A stretch of DNA of 64,000 nt, from contig NZ_QRBE01000002.1 in NCBI RefSeq assembly GCF_003363155.1, positions 79,785 to 143,784 of the forward strand. The letters run 5' to 3'. This document shows positions 42,491-50,354 of this stretch, in pieces. A program made the translations under genes and the position numbers. The notes under the pieces are model-generated. The model searched no databases, was not told the DNA's origin, and saw only the letters and a list, made by a program, of their open reading frames with translations. The DNA comes from Dyella monticola (lineage in GTDB: Bacteria > Pseudomonadota > Gammaproteobacteria > Xanthomonadales > Rhodanobacteraceae). Numbering within the stretch: position 1 is the stretch's first letter; every line of letters starts with the position of its first letter.

Positions 42491-42834
42491 TAACTGCCGC
42501 CCCTCGATGGAGCTAGTTGCAGCAGTTCGACAAACTGTTGGCCTTGCGCCAAATACGCACCCGGCACATGGTTTGCTCACCTAGCCCGGACCACTTTCGC
42601 TGTTCAACGCCAACGACGGTATTCAGTGCGAACCGACACGATTGCCACTGAGCGCCGGCACAGTGTTCATTTGCAATCGGCACCCGCACACGGCGGCTCA
42701 TCACCAGGATGCCTGTGTGAGTACGTGAGCGGAACTGCCTGCTCATTCGATTTACTTGCGGTCGTAGACATTCCGGTCTCCAAGCCAGAGTTTCTCCGGC
42801 GAGGAACGGGACGATGGGCTGCCCCCAATCTCAA
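42491..42834. other. No supported gene
   Basis: Mixed short frames only. This stretch separates the small - strand frames from the pyrC fragment. Confidence 0.5.
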
Positions 42835-43116
42835 TCACATCAGGCACCTTCCACGGACTCTGCGCGTGAGTAGGACCCGGTCTGGATTCGAAGGCAGGCC
42901 ATAGAAGCGAGGTCCATACTCCGAGGCAAAGCCCTCCAGGCGATCGAGCGCCCCTTCCTCATCGAAGACCTGTGTGTACACTTCAAGGGTAACCGGTGCA
43001 TTGAATATCCCCGCGCAGCCGCAAGACGATTCCTTCATCGCGCGAGGATGGGGCGCGGAGTCCGCGCCGAGAAAGAAGCGAGGCAATCCCGAGATCGCCG
43101 CCTTGCGTAGTGTCAT
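42835..43116 (-). pseudogene. pyrC: 3' fragment of dihydroorotase
   Basis: The frame encodes the C-terminal about 85 residues of PyrC: FFLGADSAPHPRAMKESSCG (the conserved GTDSAPH metal/substrate-site region followed by KESxCGCAG), IFNAPVTLEVYTQVFDEEGA and LEGFASEYGPRFYGLP. The rest of the about 345-residue enzyme is absent; upstream of 43116 the homology stops. It cannot be catalytic because the HxH metal site and carboxylated Lys are missing. It is a marker of a past rearrangement. Confidence 0.82.
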
Positions 43117-43212
43117 GCGATGCCTTTCACGCTAACAATCGATCAGCTTGCATCAAGCCCGGCAACGGCAGCAGCGCCCAAGGGCGCCGCCGCGCAAGCC
43201 TTGGCGGTGTAA

Positions 43213-43525
43213 CTGGCGGCGGCGCCTTCGACCACCGGTCTCCTCTTTCGCCGGCTGCATCGCGGGGGTCGCGTCGGCACGACTGCGCTCAGCGCCGGTC
43301 ACGTCGCGCACCTGGTGCAGCGGCGCGCGCTGCTCGCGGGACTCGACGGCGATTGGGCCGCGCACAGCCTACGTTCCGGCTTTGTCACCGAAGCGGGGCG
43401 CTAAGGCGTGCTGCTCGGTGAGGTGATGGCGACGACCGAACACCGCGGCGTCGGCATCGTGATGGGCTATTTCCAGGCCGGTTCACTCCTGCAGAGCCGC
43501 GCGACGGCGTTGCTGGCGAAACCCG
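43213..43525 (+). pseudogene. Tyrosine recombinase/integrase, C-terminal remnant with in-frame stop
   Basis: Reading from 43213 gives GLLFRRLHRGGRVGTTALSA, then DGDWAAHSLRSGFVTEAGR, the H-x-x-R box of tyrosine recombinases, a TAA at 43402-43404, and in the same frame GVLLGEVMATTEHRGVGIVM and GYFQAG with the catalytic Tyr. The N-terminal domain is missing. This is a dead integrase and supports a mobile-element history for the decayed region. Confidence 0.75.
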
Positions 43526-43662
43526 TCAGCGGATTCCGACGCGGCGCCCACCCGTTAGGCGCCCTTCTCCAGCACCACGCCGCCGCGGTGCTGCTGGCGT
43601 CCTTGGCGTTTCTGGTGGTCTCCCTGGTCCGGGTTTTCACGCCGTACGCCATCGCCCAAAGG

Positions 43663-44394
43663 CTAGGCGTGCACCCTGAGGGCGAGTAAGCGAGCACGCA
43701 CGATGGCGTGTGTGGCCAAGATGAAAAGTAACGCGGACGTCGCAAAAAGGAGCTTCATACCGATGGCTTGGAACATCAATACTCCCGCAATGCCGCCCGC
43801 GAGAAACGACACGACTGTTTGCACATGCAAACGCAGCATGGCTCGATACGGCGCCGCGTCGGCATGGATTTCACGCCCGCGCGCGATATCCAACAGCATG
43901 CTCAATTCGATGCCAATATCCGTGGACATGCCTGAAACGTGCGTCGTGCGGACGCGTGCGTCGGAGATGCGCGTCACGACCGCGTTCTGGATGCCCATGA
44001 GAAAGCTGAGGCCGATGATGAGCACGTAACCGTGCACCAGGGAGGGAATTAGGAGCTCAATCTCACCCAGGACGACCATCAATACCGCTTCAGCAAGAAT
44101 ACCTATCGCGTAGATGCTTCGAATATGGCGTCGACGCCCCGCGTTAATCAACAATGTGGAGACCGAGGCGCCAAAAACGAACGCGAAGACAATGGACAGG
44201 TAGAAGGCGCTGACCCACCATTCGCCAGCGGCGGCATGATCGGAGAGCGCCGAAACATTCCCGGTCATGTTGGCGGAGAAGAAGCCCACCGCATGGAACG
44301 CCGCCGTATTCAGCGCCCCCGCAACCGCCGAAAGTGTGCACGCGAGACGTCGATCAACGTCGTGACTGCGCGCCTCCCCTTGCCGTAAGAGCAT
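43663..44394 (-). CDS. YoaK-family (DUF1275) membrane protein
   Basis: 243 residues, about six hydrophobic helices. DUF1275 features are LACTLSAVAGALNTAAFHAV, GFFSANMTGNVSALSDHAAA, GIQNAVVTRISDARVRTTHV and TDIGIELSMLLDI. It is an inner-membrane protein of unknown function. It is transcribed away from the fluoride locus and is probably not part of it. Confidence 0.83.
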   Translation of the reverse strand: MLLRQGEARSHDVDRRLACTLSAVAGALNTAAFHAVGFFSANMTGNVSALSDHAAAGEWWVSAFYLSIVFAFVFGASVSTLLINAGRRRHIRSIYAIGILAEAVLMVVLGEIELLIPSLVHGYVLIIGLSFLMGIQNAVVTRISDARVRTTHVSGMSTDIGIELSMLLDIARGREIHADAAPYRAMLRLHVQTVVSFLAGGIAGVLMFQAIGMKLLFATSALLFILATHAIVRARLLALRVHA

Positions 44395-44575
44395 CGTGGG
44401 GCTCCCCGCCTCATGATCGAGTTATTATGTTACCGAGTTTGTGCCCACGCACGGCGATCATTCGTACGCAGGATGTCTCCTTTTGCCAAGGCCAAGCGGC
44501 CGATAGCGGAAGTGCTGTGTGAAATACTCCCCTGCAGGACGGCATCGCGAATTTTTCTTTGGCACGATGACGACG

Positions 44576-44662
44576 CACGGAGATAGCATTTCTCCGCTAA
44601 CCGCCGATCCGATCGGCTCATGATGCCTACGAGCCCTGGATGAGGCAGCCGTAGGCTTTTTC
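44576..44662 (+). ncRNA. Fluoride riboswitch (crcB motif) with terminator hairpin, first copy
   Basis: The aptamer signatures are present: GGAGATAGCATTTCTCC, then GCTAACCGCC, then CGGCTCATGATGCCTACG, as in the fluoride (crcB-type) RNA. The last block forms the 5' arm of a terminator with CGTAGGC at 44650-44656 followed by TTTTT. Fluoride binding should prevent the terminator and switch transcription on. It lies about 60 bases upstream of the small membrane protein gene at 44722 and of crcB. Confidence 0.85.
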
Positions 44663-44721
44663 GTACCTGTCGGCGTGTCCGTGTCCGTGTCCGGGTTTGA
44701 TCTCTGCGACCCGGGAAGACC

Positions 44722-45024
44722 ATGAAATCCGATGACGACGTGGGACCGGCCCAGTGGGCCTGGGCAGCCATAATGGCCATGACGTCTCTCGTGGCTTTCG
44801 TTAAGCAAGCATCCGTGGCGGGGTGGTTCGGCGGGTGCGGGTGTCTGCTCTATGCGGTGGCTTTGACGTGTTGCCCCGTGGCCGGTTTTCGCACGGTGGC
44901 GCGACCTATCCATGAGCCCTCCCTCCGGCGGCGCATTTCGCCCAAGGTGGCCGCGATGGCCCTGGGGCTGGGCCTTGCGCTAATGGCGGTTTCGGTGATC
45001 GCCTTCTTGAGCGGGCCGTCGTAA
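44722..45024 (+). CDS. Uncharacterised 100-residue membrane protein under fluoride riboswitch control
   Basis: 100 residues with two or three hydrophobic segments: QWAWAAIMAMTSLVAFVKQ, WFGGCGCLLYAVALTCCPVA and VAAMALGLGLALMAVSVIAF, with a basic loop between (HEPSLRRRISPK). I do not recognise the family; it is not CrcB, ClC or DUF190. It is the first gene behind the riboswitch and is followed by crcB after 66 bases, so it should be induced by fluoride. Its role could be in fluoride export or in membrane protection. Confidence 0.68.
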   Translation: MKSDDDVGPAQWAWAAIMAMTSLVAFVKQASVAGWFGGCGCLLYAVALTCCPVAGFRTVARPIHEPSLRRRISPKVAAMALGLGLALMAVSVIAFLSGPS

Positions 45025-45090
45025 ACGATCGCCCCTTGTACACTGAGAGCACGAAACGGTGCTGATACGTCGCTATGCGAGGTGCCGAGG

Positions 45091-45521
45091 ATGCAGGGCT
45101 TAAATTTTCGCGGCTTTATCGCGGTTGCCGTCGGCGGCGTCATGGGATGCTGGCTTCGCTATGTCTTGTCCGTCCTGTTCAATCCCCTCTTTCCGCACCT
45201 GCCACCCGGCACATTGGCGGTGATTGGCTCGCCGCCTTTTTAATCGGTTGTCTGGTTGGCATTTTCCAACGCTTCGACACCCTGCCCGTCGAGTTACGCC
45301 TCTTCACGACGACGGGTGTACTGGGCGGCCTCTCGACGTACTCAACCTTTTTAGCCGAAGCCGTAAGCCTGCTTCTCGCCGGCCACGACGGCTGGTTCGC
45401 CCTGCACGTGCTCACCCACTTGATAGGGTCCTTAGTCCTCACGCTGCTAGGCATCTATCTCGCCCATGGAGTTCTCTATAAGTGGTATCGGGAGATGGGC
45501 AATCCCGAGCCTGATAAGTGA
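45091..45521 (+). pseudogene. crcB: CrcB/Fluc fluoride channel, frameshifted
   Basis: From ATG 45091 the frame reads GFIAVAVGGVMGCWLRYVLS and FNPLFPHLPPGTLAV, the start of CrcB, and then ends at TAA 45241. The remainder (DWLAAFLIGCLVGIF, LRLFTTTGVLGGLSTYSTF, HVLTHLIGSLVLTLLGIYLA) continues in another frame to 45521. The conserved N-L-I-G stretch that normally follows GTLA, including the pore Asn, is missing at the break. The frame difference fits a loss of 1+3n bases, for example 16. Fluc channels are dimeric F- channels; this copy should be inactive unless the break is a sequencing error. Confidence 0.82.
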
Positions 45522-45705
45522 TCACACCGCCGCCCTCAAGAGCAGTTCAACGCCGTGCGAACGGTTAGCTCCACGCCTGCGCATGACGATGACGGAACAG
45601 GAGCCCGATGACAACGACCGGCCGTTCGACTTGCGTTTGTGCGATCGCTCATTCTGTCGCGACAGATGTATCCTGGCCGTTGCGTCATACCGCTTTTGGA
45701 CAGCC

Positions 45706-46074
45706 ATGTCCGCCCCATCCATCCACCAGCTGAAAGCATTTTTGGTTGAAGATCAACCGATGGTGGCGTCCACGCTGAAAGACGCATTGGCTGCGGCTGG
45801 CATCGCTGTCATCGGCCATGCCGGTGATATACGCGCGGCCTTGGCATGGATCGACCGCGGGGAGATCGCTGATGTGGCGCTCATTGATCTGATGCTGCCC
45901 AGTGGTCCGGCCTATCCGGTGGTGGATCGCCTCCGAGACCTACCTACCCCCATCCTGTTGATTACAGGCGTGTGCCGTGAGCAGATTCCTGCGGCGTACC
46001 AGGACGTCGCTTGCCTGGAAAAGCCGTTCGGCGTTCATGACCTTTTGAAAGCCATCACCGCCCTCCGCCCCTAG
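45706..46074 (+). CDS. Single-domain response regulator (receiver only)
   Basis: 122 residues from ATG 45706; the frame opens far upstream in non-homologous sequence. LKAFLVEDQPMVASTLKDAL supplies the acidic pocket, VALIDLMLPSGPAYPVVDRL the phospho-Asp (about 58), ILLITGV the Thr and ACLEKPFGVHDL the Lys. No output domain. The truncated receiver at 36574 is its near paralogue. It sits between the two fluoride-riboswitch units but has no visible riboswitch of its own. Confidence 0.82.
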   Translation: MSAPSIHQLKAFLVEDQPMVASTLKDALAAAGIAVIGHAGDIRAALAWIDRGEIADVALIDLMLPSGPAYPVVDRLRDLPTPILLITGVCREQIPAAYQDVACLEKPFGVHDLLKAITALRP

Positions 46075-46210
46075 AAACATTTCTATCGCACGCGAATAGG
46101 GCGAGCCCCCGTGCGGAGTCCACGTCGACTGACCTCGATTCCGTTCAGGCCGCAACTGCACCGGTAGCCCGCGGCGAATGCACAGTCCGAGGGGATTCGC
46201 GAAAGCTATG

Positions 46211-46238
46211 TTGCACTGCGGCGACCGTTTGTTATACT
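46211..46238 (+). promoter_or_regulatory. Sigma-70-type promoter for the clcF riboswitch unit
   Basis: TTGCAC at 46211-46216 and TATACT at 46233-46238 with a 16-base spacer. The -10 box ends about eight bases before the start of the aptamer at 46246, so transcription would begin essentially at the riboswitch. Confidence 0.6.
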
Positions 46239-46245
46239 TTCGTGA

Positions 46246-46332
46246 AAGCAGATGGCATTCCTCCGCGAACCGCCGCGCAATCGGCTGATGATGCCTACGA
46301 GTTCCCTGACAGGGAATGTCGTGGGCTTTTTT
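46246..46332 (+). ncRNA. Fluoride riboswitch (crcB motif) with terminator hairpin, second copy
   Basis: Consensus blocks are nearly perfect: GATGGCATTCCTCC, GCGAACCGCC and CGGCTGATGATGCCTACG. A terminator stem pairs CCTACGAGTTCCCT with AGGGAATGTCGTGGG and is followed by seven T. It lies 55 bases upstream of the clcF start. Fluoride should favour the aptamer over the terminator and turn on clcF and the DUF190 gene. Confidence 0.93.
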
Positions 46333-46387
46333 TACGCCTACCGCTTTCCGCTGTCCGGGTCTGATTCATTTCACACTTGGAGACTGG

Positions 46388-47707
46388 ATGAAGCGTGTAA
46401 CAGTGCCCGAGCAAGTGGCCATGCTGCCGTTTCTCGGACGTTGGCTGACTTTCTCAGCCATTACGGGTGGATTGATTGGCTGTGCCTCTGCCCTTTTCCT
46501 GTGGTCCCTTGAATGGGCCACGCAACAACAAACCACCCACGCGTTCATGCTAGCGCTACTTCCCGTTGCTGGCCTGGTTGTAGGCGGGGTGTATCACCGC
46601 GTCGGCAAGGACGTCGAAGGCGGCAACAACCTGCTTATCGACGAGATACACGATCCCCAAAAACTGGTGCCCAAGCGCATGGCGATTCTGGTCTTCGCCG
46701 GCACCGTCATTACGCACCTCTTTGGCGGTTCGGCAGGCCGCGAGGGGACGGCCGTGCAGATGGGCGGCACCATTGCCGACCAGATCAGCCATCGCTTTGG
46801 GCTAAACAAGGATGACCGGCGCATCTTGATGATGGCCGGCATCAGTGCGGGCTTCGCGTCCGTTTTCGGCACCCCCGTGGCGGGCGCCATCTTCGGGCTT
46901 GAAGTGCTCGCCATCGGCAAAGTTCGTTATGACGCGTTGCTGCCTTGCATGCTGTCTGCCGCGATCGCAGACCAAGTGACGCTGCATCTGGGTATACACC
47001 ATGCCATCTACACAGTGCCGGTGATTCCTCACATGAGCTGGCAAGGTGTGCTGTCAACCATCGTGGCCGGCATCTGCTTTGGCGTCGTCGGCATGCTCTT
47101 CGCCAACGCTACGCATGCGCTGTCAGCCTTCTTCAAGCGGACGATCAACTATCCGCCGCTACGGCTCTTCCTGGGTGGCTCCATCGTGGCGGCTGCCGCG
47201 TACGCGATGGGCTGTCGTCAATACCTTGGACTGGGCATTCCCACCATCCAGGCCGCCTTCGCGCACCCCTTACCGGCCTATTACTTCGGCGGCAAGTTCG
47301 CCTTCACCACCATGACGCTGGCCTCCGGGTTCAAGGGCGGCGAGGTCACGCCATTGTTTTATATCGGCGCCACACTGGGGAACGCATTGGGCTACGTCCT
47401 CCCGCTGCCTTTCCCGCTGCTAGCCGGCCTGGGCTTCGTCGCCGTCTTTGCCGGCGCCGCCAATACGCCCATCGCCTCGACCATCATGGCGGTCGAGCTA
47501 TTCGGTTCTGAGATTGGAACCTACGCAGGCATGGCGTGCGTGGTGGCTTACCTCTTCTCCGGTCATACGAGCATCTACCGTGCTCAACGGGTGGGCCACG
47601 CCAAGCATCTGCATTGGCCCGAAGGCATTCGTCTCGCGGACATTCCGGCGCTCCGCCGTACCCGTCAGATCACCACGCCACCACCAAATCCTAACCATCT
47701 TTCATGA
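46388..47707 (+). CDS. clcF: CLC-F-type fluoride/proton antiporter
   Basis: 439 residues from ATG 46388, preceded by TTGGAG; the frame opens at 46316 inside the riboswitch, which is not a plausible start. It is a CLC fold with the variant selectivity regions of fluoride-specific members: EGGNNLLIDEIHDP replaces the chloride GSGIP, SAGREGTAVQMGG replaces GREGP, and GFKGGEVTPLFYIGATLG is present. A double fluoride riboswitch context makes the specificity secure. Inner membrane; it exports F- in exchange for H+. ATGA overlap with the DUF190 gene. Confidence 0.92.
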   Translation: MKRVTVPEQVAMLPFLGRWLTFSAITGGLIGCASALFLWSLEWATQQQTTHAFMLALLPVAGLVVGGVYHRVGKDVEGGNNLLIDEIHDPQKLVPKRMAILVFAGTVITHLFGGSAGREGTAVQMGGTIADQISHRFGLNKDDRRILMMAGISAGFASVFGTPVAGAIFGLEVLAIGKVRYDALLPCMLSAAIADQVTLHLGIHHAIYTVPVIPHMSWQGVLSTIVAGICFGVVGMLFANATHALSAFFKRTINYPPLRLFLGGSIVAAAAYAMGCRQYLGLGIPTIQAAFAHPLPAYYFGGKFAFTTMTLASGFKGGEVTPLFYIGATLGNALGYVLPLPFPLLAGLGFVAVFAGAANTPIASTIMAVELFGSEIGTYAGMACVVAYLFSGHTSIYRAQRVGHAKHLHWPEGIRLADIPALRRTRQITTPPPNPNHLS

Positions 47708-48066
47708 GTCCAATAATGAATAAGCTGGTCGCCCTGCGTCTTTACTTCCACCATGCAGAGAAAGTTCAGCACAAGAGCTTTTGGCATCATTTCACGCGCC
47801 CGAGCTTGGCCTCTCACCTCATGAAATCCGCCCACAGCAACGGTATTGAACAAGTGCTCGTGCATCGGGTGCATCGGGGATATCTCGCCGGTGGGAAACC
47901 ACAATTGCATCATGTAGAGCATACCCATCCGCATTTACCACACTGCATTGAGCTGATCGACATTGAAAGCAGGCTGCGCACATTCTGGGATGATCATGCG
48001 CATCAATTTAAGAACGTCAGAGCGTTATTCCTTCCGTGTGAACCGGTGGCGGAACCGATCAACTAG
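47704..48066 (+). CDS. DUF190 family protein
   Basis: 120 residues from ATG 47704, overlapping the clcF stop. It matches the small soluble DUF190 (PII-like fold) proteins often found beside crcB genes: LRLYFHHAEKVQHKSFWHH and HSNGIEQVLVHRVHRGYLAG, with a strikingly His-rich centre (PQLHHVEHTHPHLPHCIELI). The function is not established; a regulatory role for fluoride transport is the usual inference from context. Here it is translationally coupled to the antiporter. Confidence 0.8.
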   Translation: MSPIMNKLVALRLYFHHAEKVQHKSFWHHFTRPSLASHLMKSAHSNGIEQVLVHRVHRGYLAGGKPQLHHVEHTHPHLPHCIELIDIESRLRTFWDDHAHQFKNVRALFLPCEPVAEPIN

Positions 48067-48348
48067 GCTTGTGAATGAAGCAACGGATTGGCGGATTCCC
48101 GGCATCGACCGGGAATCCCTCGCGAGACTACGGGCGGACGCTCATCATTGGGTCGCTTCCCTCCAGTTTGTGCTGTCGGCAGCTGTGCGGCGCCTTCACG
48201 TGTTGAAGCTTCCTGCTTGAGTCCCCGCGACGCCACCAACTCCCATCGAGCCAGGCCGTCTTTATGGCGCTGATGCCAAGGAGGTACGCAGCGTCCTCCG
48301 TCACGCATCATGACCGGCTCGATCGCCGACGCTCCGTTTCAAATGGCG

Positions 48349-49242
48349 TTATGGTCTTGATACCCGCGCGATCAAGTCGTCCAAATGCGACAAGAACAGC
48401 TTCAACATGGGTGAGTTGTTTGTTTTGTTGTAGCCCACCACGAGATCGATGGTCGGCGCTTTCCCGGCCAGCGGCCGGCTCACCACAGACCACGGCATAA
48501 GGTTCTTCACATAGGCGGGAATAAGCGTCACGCCACGGGTCGAAGCCACCAGCGACATCACCATCGCTGGATTATCCACCAACTGCTCGGGCGTCACTTC
48601 CACGCCGGAGCGCGCCAGGTAGTCATTGATCACTGCTTGCAATACCGTCGCTTTTTTTCCGATGCCGACGAAAGGTTCACCGACCAGATCCCTGGGGTGA
48701 ATCGATTCAAGGGATGCCAATCGATGATCGCTGGGTATCAACACAATCAGCGGCTCGTGAGTGACTACGTGATACGCAAGATCGTAATTGGGTTCCGCGC
48801 GCAGGAATGCGAGATCGAGTTTGCCACGCACCAGTGACTCGGCGAGGTCTGGCGAATAATCGCTTGAAACCGTCACGTCGATATTGGGCAGCTCGGCGCG
48901 CAGAATGTGCATCGCGTGAGGCAACCAGGTCATTTCCTGACCGGTGAGAAACCCGATCGAGAACTGTTGCTTATTCGGTTGCGCTGCCTTGCGTGCTGCT
49001 TCGATGGCCGTTTCCACCTGGCTCAACACCATCCGTGCGTGATCGAAGAACACCTTGCCGGCATCGGTGAGGGTAATGCCACGCGCGCTACGGATGAGCA
49101 GATCGGTACCCACCTGCTCTTCCAGATCCCTGATTTGCCGGCTCAACGAGGGTTGCGAGGTATGCAGTCGCCGTTCCGCGGCCACCGTCAGGCTGCCGGT
49201 TTCGGCCACGGCAATGAAGTAGCGCAAATGGCGCAGTTCCAT
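48349..49242 (-). CDS. LysR-family transcriptional regulator
   Basis: 297 residues from ATG 49242. The winged HTH is MELRHLRYFIAVAETGSLTV to TSQPSLSRQIRDLEEQVGT, followed by a linker helix and the effector domain (FSIGFLTGQEMTWLPHAMHI, VRGKLDLAFLRAEP, LIPSDHRLASLESIHP, VASTRGVTLIPAYV). It is divergent from the hydrolase/SDR genes starting at 49421, the classical LysR arrangement. It likely autoregulates and activates that operon through the paired TTTTAGGCAT sites in the shared intergenic region. Confidence 0.92.
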   Translation of the reverse strand: MELRHLRYFIAVAETGSLTVAAERRLHTSQPSLSRQIRDLEEQVGTDLLIRSARGITLTDAGKVFFDHARMVLSQVETAIEAARKAAQPNKQQFSIGFLTGQEMTWLPHAMHILRAELPNIDVTVSSDYSPDLAESLVRGKLDLAFLRAEPNYDLAYHVVTHEPLIVLIPSDHRLASLESIHPRDLVGEPFVGIGKKATVLQAVINDYLARSGVEVTPEQLVDNPAMVMSLVASTRGVTLIPAYVKNLMPWSVVSRPLAGKAPTIDLVVGYNKTNNSPMLKLFLSHLDDLIARVSRP

Positions 49243-49264
49243 GCTCTCGCTCCTGAGCAATGCT

Positions 49265-49367
49265 TTTTAGGCATGATGCCAAGCTTACAAAGTCTTTTTA
49301 AAGCGAGCCAGAGAAGCCCATATTGCGAACCATGGCGACGCAGGCGGCCGTCAGGCAATGCCTAAAA
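49265..49367. promoter_or_regulatory. Inverted pair of TTTTAGGCAT boxes in the lysR-hydrolase intergenic region
   Basis: TTTTAGGCAT occurs at 49265-49274 on the + strand and exactly inverted (ATGCCTAAAA) at 49358-49367. Each copy is continued by a short dyad: GGCATGATGCC at 49270-49280 and AGGCAATGCCT at 49353-49363. LysR-type regulators bind dyads of this kind between divergent promoters. The two sites lie near the lysR start and near the hydrolase start respectively. Confidence 0.55.
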
Positions 49368-49420
49368 GGCTCAAGCGCCCGCCCATCTAGCCCATCCAAC
49401 CTTTTGCGAGGAGCTTCGCT

Positions 49421-50320
49421 ATGACTACGCACACGCATCAGACCGCCCCTACCCAGTACGTGGAGGCCAACGGCATTCGTTTCGCCTATCGCCGGTTTGG
49501 CAAGGCGGGTGGTGTGCCGGTGGTGTTCAATCAGCACTTCACTGGCACGATGGACTATTGGGATCCTGCCGTAACCAACGGTCTGGCCAAGACCCGAGAG
49601 GTCATCCTCTTCAACAACGCCGGCGTCTCATCGAGCTCGGGCGAAGTGCCCACCAGTTTTCCGGAGATGGGCGCCAACGCCATTGCCTTCGTCAAGGCGC
49701 TGGGCCTGCCGCAGGTTGACGTGCTGGGTTTCTCCATTGGTGGCATGGTCGCTCAGGAAATCGCCCTGCAAGGCGGCGATCTTGTGCGCCGGGTGATCCT
49801 GGTTGGTACGGGTCCGCGTGGGGCCGACATGGCCGCGAGCCAGTCGCAAGCCATCTTTGCTGGAACGTACGATCCACCCGAGCACCTTTGGCTCGCCATT
49901 CACTTCTCACCGTCCGCCCCGAGCCGGGAAGCGGGTATGGCCTTTCTCACGCGTAAGTGGGAGCGCCAGGACCGGGATCCGGAAATGAGCACCGAGGCCG
50001 TTGCGCGCCAAAGGGAGGCCATTGGCAAGTACACCGCGCAGCACGAAGGTGTGCGCGAGTATCTGAAAGGCATCCACCAGCCGACACTCGTCGTGCAGGG
50101 TAGCAACGACGTGATTATCCCGACGCACAATTCATACGTCCTGCAACAAAGCCTTTCCAACGCCCAGTTGATCATCTATCCCGACGCCAGTCATGGCTCA
50201 TTCTACCAATACCCGGAGCTGTTCGTGGCGCACGCAACGCAGTTCCTCGATGCGACGTTGAAGTTAGCTAAAGGCCCGTCCACCAAACTGCCGTTCCCTG
50301 CGCTACCCGCTTCCCACTGA
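49421..50320 (+). CDS. Alpha/beta-hydrolase
   Basis: 299 residues, with GCGAGGAGC upstream of ATG 49421. The nucleophile elbow is VLGFSIGGMVAQEIA (GxSxG, Ser about 106). The acid Asp is in VVQGSNDVIIPTHN (about 237) and the His in YPDASHGSFYQYPE (about 266), so the triad is complete. FNQHFTGTMDYWDPAV supplies the oxyanion region. Substrates of such hydrolases are carboxyl esters, epoxides or peroxides. First gene of the LysR-controlled set. Confidence 0.88.
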   Translation: MTTHTHQTAPTQYVEANGIRFAYRRFGKAGGVPVVFNQHFTGTMDYWDPAVTNGLAKTREVILFNNAGVSSSSGEVPTSFPEMGANAIAFVKALGLPQVDVLGFSIGGMVAQEIALQGGDLVRRVILVGTGPRGADMAASQSQAIFAGTYDPPEHLWLAIHFSPSAPSREAGMAFLTRKWERQDRDPEMSTEAVARQREAIGKYTAQHEGVREYLKGIHQPTLVVQGSNDVIIPTHNSYVLQQSLSNAQLIIYPDASHGSFYQYPELFVAHATQFLDATLKLAKGPSTKLPFPALPASH

Positions 50321-50354
50321 ACACCTTTACCCCTACTTGGAAAGGACAAACCCC

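Noticed and set aside
43526..43689. Continuation of the integrase frame to 43689 as a membrane protein
   Set aside because: After the recombinase Tyr region the residues match nothing and overlap the YoaK gene end; probably read-through of non-coding DNA.
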